A DNA stretch of 32,404 nt from the NCBI GenBank assembly GCA_023954815.1, contig JAGSHB010000057.1, forward strand, positions 1 through 32,404, given 5' to 3'. The stretch is from Myxococcales bacterium. GTDB taxonomy: Bacteria > Myxococcota_A > UBA9042. Positions 7,747 to 15,797 of the stretch are shown one piece after another. The stretch's first letter is position 1. The number at the start of each line of letters is the position of its first letter. The position numbers and the translations under genes are program-made. The notes below the pieces were generated by a model. The model made no database searches. It was given only the letters and a program-made list of their open reading frames with translations, and was not told the origin of the DNA.

Positions 7747-8332
7747 CTCGCCCATCCGCGTCGGCACCGGATCGGGGCAGACCGTAGAGGCCATCGACGA
7801 CTATCTGTCTTCGCACAGGGGCTGGGAGCCAGGCTGGAAGCTCGCCACCGGCCATCGCCGCACGGGCGTCTGTGGAGCTCATCTCCGGCAACAGCACGGT
7901 CTCTGCAAAGGCCGGATCGGTCGGGTGTCCCACGCGCGCCAGCACAATTGGCGGGGCCATGGCGCACACCTCGTCAAAGCGATGCCAAGCATGGCGATTG
8001 GAGAGCTGGTCACTGCCAATCACAAGCCGAAACCGCGCTTTGGGATGATGTTTTCGCAGGTGTTGCAGCAGATCGAACGTGCGCCCAGCCCCACCGAGCT
8101 GCCGCTCATCGGAACGCACTTCAACCTTGGAACCGAAGATGGAAAAGGCCGCCCGACAAAGACTGAGGCGCTGCTCCCACGAAGCTGGATTCTTCGCTAG
8201 GGGGTGTTGATTGACCGGCAAGACCCAGACGGCATCAACATCGAAAGCGCTCAAGACGTAGGCGACGGTCAGCACGTGAGAGACATGCGGCGGATCGAAA
8301 CTGCCGCCATACAGCGCGATGGTGCGTGACAT
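7739..8332 (-). CDS. nadD: Nicotinate-nucleotide adenylyltransferase
   Basis: Transfers AMP from ATP to nicotinate mononucleotide, giving deamido-NAD in NAD synthesis. The 197-residue protein has the nucleotidyltransferase signature GGSFDPPHVSH (9-19, with Ser in place of the usual Gly of HxGH), a conserved central GSDQL, and the C-terminal SSTDAR (152-157; the family's ISSTxIR motif). Its start shares one base with the stop of the NamZ-type gene (TAATG), so the two are translationally coupled. It overlaps the next gene by 8 bases. The small changes in both motifs leave open a related adenylyltransferase activity, but NadD is the best call. Confidence 0.85.
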   Translation of the reverse strand: MSRTIALYGGSFDPPHVSHVLTVAYVLSAFDVDAVWVLPVNQHPLAKNPASWEQRLSLCRAAFSIFGSKVEVRSDERQLGGAGRTFDLLQHLRKHHPKARFRLVIGSDQLSNRHAWHRFDEVCAMAPPIVLARVGHPTDPAFAETVLLPEMSSTDARAAMAGGELPAWLPAPVRRQIVVDGLYGLPRSGADADGRDA

Positions 8333-9567
8333 TACGAAAACGCGCCGGATGCCCTTGGATAGCGCAGATGGGGTCGCACACGTTCGACAAACCGGGCCTC
8401 AGCTGCGGCGAAATCCGCCGTTGCTTCGTCCAAGGAACCGCCCTGCTCCAAGGTCTCGCGGGCCAGCGACCCGCCCATAAGCAAGTCCATGGCAGAGATC
8501 TCGTCCACGAACTCATAGGCTTCCGCGCGCCACTTAAAAACCTCAGGGCACAACGTCATGGTGGCGGCGATGATGGCAAGACCGCTGCGGACAGATCGCA
8601 GCGCACCTCTGTCGGTGCACTCCAAGATGACGCCCTCACAGGTCTGCCGAGCCCACTTTTGAAAGGTCGGCTCAAAGCGAAGCGGCCGAGCATGAAGACC
8701 GCCGCCCGTCAGCTCGACAATACGCTCCGCCAATGCCCGGGCCGGAAGGTTCGGCGCCCCCATGACCTCAAACGGACGCGTCGTACCACGACCCTCGGAC
8801 AGGTTCGTCGCCTCGACGAGACAGCCACCTGGGTAGAGAACTGCGGTCTCCACGGTGGGCATATTGGGCGAGGGCGGAGTCCAGGCGGGAAGCAAGCCGC
8901 CCGTATCTTGTTCGTCCATATACCGGCCAACCTGCCAGCCGTTGCACGTCACGATCTGCAACTCGACATCAAGGCCAGCCTCAGCGGCGTACAGCGCTGC
9001 GATCTCGGCGACGGTCAGTCCATGACGCTGCGGAATATCGATCCACCCAACAAACGAACGATAGCGCTCGGGCACAGCGTTGCCTTCGATCCGCTCCCCG
9101 CCCAATGGATTCGCTCTGTCGAGCACCACGACCGGCACGTTGCGCGCGGCGCACGCCTCCAGCGTCATACAGAGGGTGGCAGCGTAGGTGTAGTAGCGCG
9201 CGCCGATGTCCTGCACGTCAAAAACCAGCCGATCGACGCCATCAAGCGTCTCAGGGCGTAGCACCAGCGAGTCGGCGTCGTAGCCGTACAAGCTGCGCAC
9301 CGGCAGGCCGAAGATCGGATCGCGGCCGCCATCGACGCCGATCATGTCCTGCGCGGTGGCCCAAACCCCGTGTTCCGGGCCGAAAAGCTGCACAACATCG
9401 ACACCAGCTCCTCGCATCGCATCGACGATGTGAGTCCGACCGGTGGGTGTGCGAACCAGTGAGGTCGGATTGCAAACGACGGCTACGCGGTGCCCCAAAA
9501 GGGACTGCCAGCCGTCTTGGTGCAGCAGTTCAGCGCCCGCTCGATAAGGACCATGTGCCACGTTCAT
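8332..9567 (-). CDS. namZ: DUF1343 / NamZ-type exo-beta-N-acetylmuramidase
   Basis: A 411-residue protein of the YbbC/DUF1343 family, whose characterised members (NamZ, GH171) remove terminal MurNAc from peptidoglycan fragments. Signatures are FGPEHG (62-67), FDVQDIGARYYTY (116-128), DRANPLGG (150-157), a later SPNMPT and EGRGTTRPFE, spanning the two-lobed fold. No signal peptide is visible, unlike secreted relatives, which suggests cytoplasmic processing of imported or recycled muropeptides. The ATG is preceded by AGGAG at a good distance. It forms an operon with nadD and the DUF2520 gene. The family assignment is firm; exact substrate preference is inferred. Confidence 0.88.
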   Translation of the reverse strand: MNVAHGPYRAGAELLHQDGWQSLLGHRVAVVCNPTSLVRTPTGRTHIVDAMRGAGVDVVQLFGPEHGVWATAQDMIGVDGGRDPIFGLPVRSLYGYDADSLVLRPETLDGVDRLVFDVQDIGARYYTYAATLCMTLEACAARNVPVVVLDRANPLGGERIEGNAVPERYRSFVGWIDIPQRHGLTVAEIAALYAAEAGLDVELQIVTCNGWQVGRYMDEQDTGGLLPAWTPPSPNMPTVETAVLYPGGCLVEATNLSEGRGTTRPFEVMGAPNLPARALAERIVELTGGGLHARPLRFEPTFQKWARQTCEGVILECTDRGALRSVRSGLAIIAATMTLCPEVFKWRAEAYEFVDEISAMDLLMGGSLARETLEQGGSLDEATADFAAAEARFVERVRPHLRYPRASGAFS

Positions 9568-9633
9568 CAAAGCTCCTGGGCGGCTGTTGCCTGACAGCGC
9601 ATCGTAGCGGGGTGAGGCGTCGGAAGGAGGGCG

Positions 9634-9879
9634 CTAGGAGGGCGCCTCTTCGTCTTCGGTCTCTGGGAAGCGCAGCAGCCGAAGCTCCCTTTCCCCCTCT
9701 TGCCGGTAGACCTCAATCTCTTTCACATTCGAGAGGTTAACGTACAGGGATGGCTCCGTCTCGCTCTCATTTCTAAGGGCGACGAAACCGCTGTCCACGC
9801 TATCGACAACACCGATGACGGAGGTCTCCTCGTCGTCAAATTGCACGACCCACACCTTCTGTCCGACGAGTCGCTTCAT
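9634..9879 (-). CDS. Small conserved-looking protein, possible Sm-like barrel
   Basis: An 81-residue acidic protein. The first 55 residues alternate hydrophobic and polar positions as in a small beta-barrel (VGQKVWVVQFDD..., GVVDSVDSGFVALRN, YVNLSNVKEIEV), reminiscent of Sm/Hfq-like or SH3-like folds. The tail is highly charged. I do not recognise a named family. The ATG at 9879 has GGAG 9 bases upstream; the frame stays open to 9951 without a comparable site. It lies 66 bases before the NamZ-type gene on the same strand and may lead that operon. Confidence 0.65.
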   Translation of the reverse strand: MKRLVGQKVWVVQFDDEETSVIGVVDSVDSGFVALRNESETEPSLYVNLSNVKEIEVYRQEGERELRLLRFPETEDEEAPS

Positions 9880-10012
9880 AGTCGTGGTCTCCTCACGCCT
9901 GCGGGGTTGGGCCGGCATGGTAGGACCGAGAGCCCTCGGCGACAACAACAACAGACGAATGCGCCGACTGGCTGCTGACTTTTCGCTTCAGGTCGACTGG
10001 GAGTACGCCTCT

Positions 10013-10029
10013 AGTGATTTGATATCACT
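10013..10029. promoter_or_regulatory. Inverted repeat in AT-rich promoter region
   Basis: Perfect arms AGTGAT and ATCACT are separated by TTGAT. It lies about 135 bases upstream of the small minus-strand gene and 465 bases before the sulfite reductase, so it could serve either direction. Confidence 0.3.
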
Positions 10030-10362
10030 CGATCTTCTGCCATCCGACTCTCGAATTGTTGACTTTTGCTTTGCTACATCTGCAGGATGCGCCTGGACTT
10101 AGGAGCAAACCGTGTACCGCACCCACCAGCCAATCAGCGCCGCCGCACATCCAATGGATGTTGTCGCACTGCGCTCTGGGCAGGCGTGTTGTCGCACGAT
10201 GAAGGCCTGCCTCTGTTGTGATGAGGCATGTCTTGGGCCCTGGCGCCAGTAAGCTGGGTGGTCACTGACCGCCAACCCCAGCAGCACCAGGGCACTCCCA
10301 TCCACTAGGCCATCAAGCGGGCCACAAACCACAGTCGTCCTGCAACTCAGCCCCCGAATCTA

Positions 10363-10380
10363 CCGACTAGTCGGACGACT
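10363..10380. promoter_or_regulatory. Two overlapping palindromes upstream of the sulfur operon
   Basis: CCGACTAGTCGG (10363-10374) is a perfect 12-base palindrome. It overlaps AGTCG-GA-CGACT (10369-10380). GACT/AGTC half-sites recall operators of Rrf2-type (IscR-like) regulators, but those sites have a spacer that is missing here, so the regulator is unassigned. Confidence 0.4.
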
Positions 10381-10433
10381 TCCCAGACACACTCGATGAA
10401 CAACCCTACCCACAGACGGACTACGCACATCCC

Positions 10434-10455
10434 CGATGTTTCAAATGAAACATCG
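10434..10455. promoter_or_regulatory. Perfect palindrome resembling parS, upstream of sulfite reductase
   Basis: Ten-base arms CGATGTTTCA and TGAAACATCG flank AA. The core TGTTTCAAATGAAACA equals the parS consensus TGTTTCACGTGAAACA at 14 of 16 positions; only the central CG is changed to AA. It sits 39 bases before the chosen start codon, where an operator would be expected. Because known ParB proteins read the central CG, an operator for another regulator is the likelier reading. Confidence 0.55.
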
Positions 10456-10494
10456 GTTGGTCCCAACAGCGCCGCGCAGCACTACGAGGCTCCC

Positions 10495-12249
10495 ATGAAC
10501 ATCGTCACCCTACCCACCAAGTCCAGTGTCACCGAGACAACCGCTGGCGGTCTCGACCTCAACTACGTGGCGACCGATGAGGTCGACGAGTTCATCGCTC
10601 GCACCGATGCGTACAACCGCGGTGAGATGACGGCTGATGTGTACCGCGCCTACCGCCTGACCCGTGGTGTGTACGGCCAGCGCCAGGACGGCGTGCACAT
10701 GATGCGGGTGAAGATCCCCGGTGGTCTGCTCGCTCCCGACCAAGCGCGGCGGCTCGCAGAGCTGCTCGACGAGTCCGAGCTCGGTTTCGGCAACATTACG
10801 ACGCGGTCCAACGTACAGATTCACCATGTGGCGCCGGAGACAGTGCCGTTGTGGAAGGCGCGGCTTAACAACGCGGGCATCAGTCAGCTCGACGCGTGCG
10901 GTAACTCTGTGCGGACCGTGACCCAAGACCCTCACGCCGGTCTCGCCGCGGACGAGGTCTTCGATACGACGCCCTACATGCAGGCGATTACCCGCTTCTT
11001 CCTGGACCATCCGCGCGCCCGTCTGATGCCGCGCAAGTTCAAGATCGCGCTGTCGACATCGACGGCGGATCGCGGGCTGACCGCCATTCACGATGTGGGC
11101 TTGGTCGCGGTGAAGGGGCCGGATGACAAACCGGCATTCCGCGTGGCTATCGGCGGTGGTCTGGCTTCGATGCCGCAAAACGCCATCGTGCTCCATGACG
11201 CGTGGCCAGCCGAGGACGTACTCACCCCGCTGCTCGCCGCGATCGATATGTTCCAGGACTACGGCAACCGCAAGGTCCGCTCGAAGGCGCGGCTCAAGCA
11301 CGTGCTGCGTAAGCTGAAAGCCGAGAAATTCACCACGATCTACCATACCTACCTGGAGAAGGTGGTCGCAGCGCCGCCCGCGAAAGTCATCGCCGATACG
11401 CCGCTCTGGCAGCATCGCCCATGGACGTTCGCTGTGCCCCGCGAGACCGGAATTGTGGGCTTTGAGCAGTGGGTGCGCTCCTCGGTTCGCCCGACTCGCA
11501 TCCAGGGCAAGGTCTTCGTGACGGTGCGCTTGGACGATGGCGGCCGCACCACCGGCGACGACTTGCGCACGCTGGCCGATGTCACCACCAAGTTCGGCGA
11601 TGGCCTGGTCGTCCTGACGGTTCACCAGAACGTGCTGCTGCGCGCGGTTCACACCGATGATTTGGTCGAGCTGTACGGCGTGCTCAATGCGGCGAATCTG
11701 GCGCGGCCCGGCGCGCTCTACGCCAGCAACGTCACGAGCTGCCCCGGTACGAGCACCTGCAACCTGGGGATCACCTCGAGCCGCAACCTCGCCAACGCAC
11801 TGCAGTCCGTATTGGAAGCGCGCGAGGACAGCGATATCTCGGTCAAGATCAGCGGCTGCCACAACAGCTGCGGTCAGCATCACATCGGCACATTTGGCTA
11901 CTACGGTGCGGTCAAACGCGTCGCCGGTCGCCCTGCCCCGCACTACCGTCTGATGATTGGCGGCGGCATCGACGAGAGCGGCGCTACGTTTGGGCAGCGC
12001 TACGGTCTGCTGCCCGCCCGCCGGGCGACGGAAGCGATGGCCCGCGTGCTGACATGGGCGGACGCCAACAAGCAGGACGGGGAGACCGCCGGCGATGCGA
12101 TTCGTCGGTCGACCAAGTCGGATTTGAACCCGCTGCTAGGCGACTTGTTCAACCTCGGAGCGGACGAGCTGACCGAGCTGGACTACACCGATATTGGCTT
12201 GGATTCGGCGTTTGAGGTCCTCAACCGCAAGGGCGAGTGCGCGGCCTAG
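10495..12249 (+). CDS. sir: Assimilatory siroheme sulfite/nitrite reductase
   Basis: Reduces sulfite to sulfide (or nitrite to ammonia) with six electrons, probably from ferredoxin. The 584-residue protein has the two-fold repeated reductase architecture. The cluster/siroheme ligands are complete: TSCPGTSTC (Cys416, Cys422) and SGCHNSC (Cys455, Cys459). RSNVQIHH near residue 105 lies in the siroheme-contact region. Its position directly before cysD and cysN argues for sulfite as substrate. The ATG at 10495 is chosen because GAGG precedes it; starting at 10396 would make the upstream palindrome coding. There is no flavoprotein subunit in the window, consistent with a ferredoxin-type enzyme. 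Confidence 0.88.
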   Translation: MNIVTLPTKSSVTETTAGGLDLNYVATDEVDEFIARTDAYNRGEMTADVYRAYRLTRGVYGQRQDGVHMMRVKIPGGLLAPDQARRLAELLDESELGFGNITTRSNVQIHHVAPETVPLWKARLNNAGISQLDACGNSVRTVTQDPHAGLAADEVFDTTPYMQAITRFFLDHPRARLMPRKFKIALSTSTADRGLTAIHDVGLVAVKGPDDKPAFRVAIGGGLASMPQNAIVLHDAWPAEDVLTPLLAAIDMFQDYGNRKVRSKARLKHVLRKLKAEKFTTIYHTYLEKVVAAPPAKVIADTPLWQHRPWTFAVPRETGIVGFEQWVRSSVRPTRIQGKVFVTVRLDDGGRTTGDDLRTLADVTTKFGDGLVVLTVHQNVLLRAVHTDDLVELYGVLNAANLARPGALYASNVTSCPGTSTCNLGITSSRNLANALQSVLEAREDSDISVKISGCHNSCGQHHIGTFGYYGAVKRVAGRPAPHYRLMIGGGIDESGATFGQRYGLLPARRATEAMARVLTWADANKQDGETAGDAIRRSTKSDLNPLLGDLFNLGADELTELDYTDIGLDSAFEVLNRKGECAA

Positions 12250-12292
12250 CCAGCGCGACGACCGCAACGAACGACGTCCCGAGGAGGACTCC

Positions 12293-13219
12293 ATGACCCT
12301 GAACACGCCTACATCGACCCAGCCGCCCGCAGCGCCGAAAGTGCGCTCCGGCGGCGGCTTGAGTCGCCTACGCGAGCTCGAAGCGCAGAGCATCTACATC
12401 CTGCGGGAGGCCTACCGTCACTTCGACTCGTTGGCGATGCTGTGGTCCATCGGCAAGGACTCAACCGTGATGCTGTGGCTGGCGCGCAAGGCCTTTGCTG
12501 GCCAGGTGCCGATCCCTTTGGTGCACGTCGATACCAGCTACAAGATCCCGCAGATGATCGAGTACCGAGACCGGCTCGCCCGCGACTGGGGCTTGACCAT
12601 GATCGTTGGTCAGAACGAGAAAGCGCTCGCTGGGGGCATGCACCCGTCGAAAGGTCGCCTGGAGTGTTGCGCCGCGCTGAAGACGGAGGCCCTACGGCGT
12701 ACCCTTGACGGAACGGGCCCTCGTCTGCGGATGAATGCGGACGGCGAGTACGTGCCGGACTGGAATCCGCGGCCCTACAACGGCGTCATCGTTGGTGCCC
12801 GTGCCGATGAGGAAGGAAGTCGCAGCAAGGAGCGCACTTTCAGCCCGAGAAATGAGCAAAATGACTGGGATGTAGCTGAACAGCCGCCCGAGTTCTGGAA
12901 CCAGTTCAAGACGCGTTTTGCCCCTGGCACCCACGTCCGCGTGCACCCGCTACTGGATTGGACCGAGATCGATCTGTGGGTCTACATCGCTCAGCAGCAG
13001 ATTCCGATCATCGATCTCTACTACGACAAGGGCCAAGGCACCCGCTACCGCTCCCTCGGATGTGAGCCGTGCACGGGCAATATCGTCAGCAAGGCGACCA
13101 CCCCCGAAGAGGTGGTGACCGAGCTGCGGATCACGAACACCCCCGAACGGGCCGGTCGGGCACAAGATGCCGCCGATCCACACGCGATGGAAAAGCTCCG
13201 TCGCGATGGCTACATGTAG
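12293..13219 (+). CDS. cysD: Sulfate adenylyltransferase subunit 2
   Basis: The catalytic ATP-sulfurylase subunit, forming adenosine 5'-phosphosulfate (APS) from ATP and sulfate in complex with the GTPase CysN. The 308-residue protein begins with a short Pro/Thr-rich lead, then [16 protein letters not shown] and the PP-loop SIGKDS (52-57) that binds pyrophosphate. Later come the family stretch [17 protein letters not shown] and the C-terminal [12 protein letters not shown]. The ATG has GAGGAGG just upstream. It follows the reductase by 43 bases and precedes cysN by 12, so the three form one operon. Confidence 0.96.
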   Translation: MTLNTPTSTQPPAAPKVRSGGGLSRLRELEAQSIYILREAYRHFDSLAMLWSIGKDSTVMLWLARKAFAGQVPIPLVHVDTSYKIPQMIEYRDRLARDWGLTMIVGQNEKALAGGMHPSKGRLECCAALKTEALRRTLDGTGPRLRMNADGEYVPDWNPRPYNGVIVGARADEEGSRSKERTFSPRNEQNDWDVAEQPPEFWNQFKTRFAPGTHVRVHPLLDWTEIDLWVYIAQQQIPIIDLYYDKGQGTRYRSLGCEPCTGNIVSKATTPEEVVTELRITNTPERAGRAQDAADPHAMEKLRRDGYM

Positions 13220-13231
13220 GAGGAACCAGCG

Positions 13232-15118
13232 ATGACCCCACTGTCACCAGCTTTGAAACAGGGTACCGCAGCGGCGCCTACCACCGACAATCCCAACAAC
13301 CCAGGACCGAAAGCCATCGACACTTCAAGCAGCGTGCACCAAGTCGCCGAACGCGAGATCTTGCAGGTCGTGACGGTGGGCCATGTCGATCACGGCAAAT
13401 CTACCCTCGTCGGCCGTCTGATGGTCGATACGGAGACCATCGCGCCAGCCAAAGTGCAGGCCGTCCGGGAGCTGTGCGAACGCCAAGGCAAGCGCTTTGA
13501 GTTTGCCTTTCTGCTGGACGCCCTCGAGGCCGAACGTGAGCAGGGCATCACCATCGACAGCGCCCGCTCGTTCTTTCAGACGGACAAGCGCGACTACATC
13601 CTGGTCGACGCTCCGGGTCACGTGGAGTTTCTGCGCAACATGGTCTCTGGTGCCGCACGCACGGAAGCCGCGCTGCTGCTGATCGATGCCCACGAAGGTG
13701 TGCAGGAGAACTCTCGTCGTCACGGCAAACTGCTGAGCCTGCTGGGCATCAAGCAGATGGTCGTCGTAGTCAACAAGCTCGATCTCATCGACTTCGAACA
13801 GGGCCGCTTTGAGGAGCTGGTGGCTGAATACGGCGAGTTCCTAAAGGAATGTGGGATTACCCCGACCCACTGGGTGCCCATGAGCGCCCGCGGCGGCGAG
13901 AACGTGGTGTTCCGGTCCGACAAGCTGGATTGGTGGAAAGGCCCGACCCTCTTGGAGGCGTTGGAGAGCCTGAAGCGCGCACCGAATCTCGATCGCGGGC
14001 CGCTGCGGATGCCTGTGCAGGACATCTACAAGTTCAACAGCAAGGGAAATGACGAGCGCATGGTCGTCGGCCGCATCGACAGTGGTCGGATGAAGATCGG
14101 CGACGAGGTCATCTTCTCTCCTAGCGGCAAGCGTTCGAAGATCAAGGCGCTGCGCCAGTTCGCTGGTCCAGATCCCATCAGCGCGGTCGCCGGCGAGAAT
14201 GCGACGATCGTGCTGGAGGATGAGCTGTTCATCCCCCGTGGCGAGATCATGCACCACAAAGATGATCTGCCAGTGACGGGTCAACTGCTCAACGGCAGAA
14301 TCTTCTGGCTCGGCAAGCGCTCTCTGCGCGTCGGTGGCATGTACGGCATGCGCCTTGGCACAGCTGAGCTCGAGTGTGAGGTGGTGGCGATCCCCAGCTC
14401 GACCGACGCGGCCACCTTGCAGACGAAGTTCGATCAATCCCATGTAGAGCGCAATGAAATTGCAGAGGTGCAGCTGCGCCTGACGCATCCAATTGCAGCC
14501 GATATCGACAGTGGTTGCCCGCAAACTCGGCGTTTTGTGCTGCTCGACGGCTACGACCTATGGGGTGGGGGTCAACTCCTAGATCTCGCGCCTGTGCCGC
14601 ATCACGGCCGCCGCGCGGTGGACTACCTGCCCGATTTCGAGTGGCAGCCACAGCCCATCGCTGCCGGTCGCTGGCAGTCGATCTATGGTCACAAGGCGGG
14701 GCTGGTCGTCATCGCTGGTGATCGCGGTCAAGGCAAGCGTCAGCTCGCTGCGAAGGTCACCCGTGATTTGGTGGACGCAGGGATTCACACGGTGCTCCTC
14801 GACAGCCTCAACGTGCTGGGTGATGCCCCGCGCGACACGAGCCTCGACACCGCACGTGAGCAGCTGGCCAGCCAAATGCGGCGAACGCTGGCGCCGCTGC
14901 TGGGTGCAGGTCTGGTGGTGGTGCTGACGACAAACGCGCTCGGGCTCGCCGATCACGCCTTCCTCCGCAACGAGTTTGCCGAGCCGCAGCTGACGGTCTT
15001 GCTCAGTCCGGATCGAAACGCCAGACTCGTCGATGCTGACGTGCAGATCTTCGGCGCGTCTCGCGGTGAGGAGACCCTCGCCGACTTGAGTCAGCGGATT
15101 CAGACCCTGGTGAAGTAG
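13232..15118 (+). CDS. cysN: Sulfate adenylyltransferase subunit 1 fused to a degenerate APS-kinase-like domain
   Basis: The regulatory GTPase of ATP sulfurylase, driving APS formation with CysD. Residues 40-465 are a normal EF-Tu-like CysN: G1 GHVDHGKST (50-58), G3 DAPGH (126-130), G4 NKLD (181-184) and SARGG near 218. An extra domain at about 486-628 occupies the place of CysC in CysNC fusions. It keeps a P-loop-like GDRGQGKR (496-503), but the APS-kinase hallmarks are altered: the loop lacks the GLSGSGKST form and the usual DGD-N-R motif reads DSLNVLGD. APS kinase activity is therefore doubtful. If it is lost, sulfate would be reduced from APS by a reductase encoded elsewhere. A ribosome site (AGGAGG) overlaps the cysD stop. 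Confidence 0.92.
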   Translation: MTPLSPALKQGTAAAPTTDNPNNPGPKAIDTSSSVHQVAEREILQVVTVGHVDHGKSTLVGRLMVDTETIAPAKVQAVRELCERQGKRFEFAFLLDALEAEREQGITIDSARSFFQTDKRDYILVDAPGHVEFLRNMVSGAARTEAALLLIDAHEGVQENSRRHGKLLSLLGIKQMVVVVNKLDLIDFEQGRFEELVAEYGEFLKECGITPTHWVPMSARGGENVVFRSDKLDWWKGPTLLEALESLKRAPNLDRGPLRMPVQDIYKFNSKGNDERMVVGRIDSGRMKIGDEVIFSPSGKRSKIKALRQFAGPDPISAVAGENATIVLEDELFIPRGEIMHHKDDLPVTGQLLNGRIFWLGKRSLRVGGMYGMRLGTAELECEVVAIPSSTDAATLQTKFDQSHVERNEIAEVQLRLTHPIAADIDSGCPQTRRFVLLDGYDLWGGGQLLDLAPVPHHGRRAVDYLPDFEWQPQPIAAGRWQSIYGHKAGLVVIAGDRGQGKRQLAAKVTRDLVDAGIHTVLLDSLNVLGDAPRDTSLDTAREQLASQMRRTLAPLLGAGLVVVLTTNALGLADHAFLRNEFAEPQLTVLLSPDRNARLVDADVQIFGASRGEETLADLSQRIQTLVK

Positions 15119-15140
15119 CCGACTGGAATAGGGCTACCGA

Positions 15141-15162
15141 TGTGGGATGTTTGTATCCCACA
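15141..15162 (+). other. Hairpin after cysN
   Basis: A perfect 8-base stem TGTGGGAT/ATCCCACA with a six-base loop lies 22 bases after the cysN stop. No T run follows, so it is not a classical terminator. It may protect the mRNA 3' end or act as an attenuating element before the lipoprotein gene. Confidence 0.4.
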
Positions 15163-15190
15163 GCTGAGCCTTTGCCCGCCAGCCGGAGCC

Positions 15191-15742
15191 ATGACGTTGC
15201 CCATCCATTCAACCGCGCGCGCCCTGACCCTGCTTGTGCTCCTCTCTGGGCTTTCGGCCTGTAGCGGTGCCACGCGTGTGGTTCACAAACTCGACCCGGA
15301 CAAGGTCGTCCTCAAACCGACCGACAAGCAGGACGTACGCGGTACTCGGGCCACCCTTGAGGTACCTCGGGGGTTCACCCGCGCATCCGATCGCGTCTGG
15401 ACGCTCAAGCAACGCAAATCCGTGGTGCTGCTCTTGAATGTGCAGCGCGTCAAATTGCCGGAGAGGGGCGCCGAGCGCTGGCTCAAACGCCGCATTCAGG
15501 TCGTTCAGCGCAGTGGCCAGGCGGGCATTACTCGCAATGAAGCCGTCGAACTCGGAGACCTCGACGCTCGCTATGTGGAGGCCATCGATCTCGTCGGTCG
15601 GCAGCGGCAGGTGGTCTATCAGGTGGTCGCTGAGGGCGAGGACGGGATGTACATCGTCTCTCTCTACGCGCCGATTTCCCTGCACAAGACCCACGGCAAA
15701 CAGCTCGGCACCATCGTCCGCTCGCTGCGTATCTCACGTTGA
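15191..15742 (+). CDS. Small predicted lipoprotein of unknown function
   Basis: A 183-residue protein with a short basic start, a hydrophobic stretch LTLLVLLSGL and the lipobox LSAC (Cys24 becomes the lipidated N-terminus). The mature part is basic and looks like a single alpha/beta domain, with strands such as VVLLLNVQRVKL and RQVVYQVVAEGEDGMYIVSLYAP. This recalls small lipoproteins of the Myxococcota type that share no named domain. The start at 15191 is set by the signal peptide; a longer frame to 15140 would be non-hydrophobic at its N-terminus and run through the hairpin. GGAG is present but unusually close to the ATG. It follows cysN by 72 bases. Confidence 0.75.
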   Translation: MTLPIHSTARALTLLVLLSGLSACSGATRVVHKLDPDKVVLKPTDKQDVRGTRATLEVPRGFTRASDRVWTLKQRKSVVLLLNVQRVKLPERGAERWLKRRIQVVQRSGQAGITRNEAVELGDLDARYVEAIDLVGRQRQVVYQVVAEGEDGMYIVSLYAPISLHKTHGKQLGTIVRSLRISR

Positions 15743-15797
15743 TGCCAATCCCGCACGACTAGGATGACGCTGGGTTCAGCCTAGCGAGCAGATCAGA

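Larger units (their letters stand above)
9880..10494. other. Long divergent regulatory region with inverted repeats
   Basis: No convincing gene is seen in these 615 bases between the minus-strand operon and the sulfur operon. It is more AT-rich in its centre (10010-10080) and holds several inverted repeats, listed separately. The frame of the sulfite reductase is open back to an ATG at 10396, but that would place the strongest palindrome inside coding sequence. A 77-codon minus-strand frame at 10099-10332 shows no family features. Confidence 0.6.

Noticed and set aside
10099-10332. 77-codon minus-strand frame in the large intergenic region
   Set aside because: No recognisable features and no good ribosome site; the region is better explained as regulatory or empty.
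10434-10455. Calling this palindrome a functional parS site
   Set aside because: The central CG needed for known ParB recognition is AA, and no parAB genes are near; it is kept only as a parS-like operator candidate.
10510-11943. Long minus-strand frame (477 codons) opposite the sulfite reductase
   Set aside because: It mirrors the codon bias of a clear gene; it has no family motif, and the composition (many Arg, Val, His) is that of a shadow frame.
14687-15115. Annotating the C-terminal domain of CysN as active APS kinase (cysC)
   Set aside because: The P-loop and APS-binding motifs are not canonical, so activity cannot be claimed.
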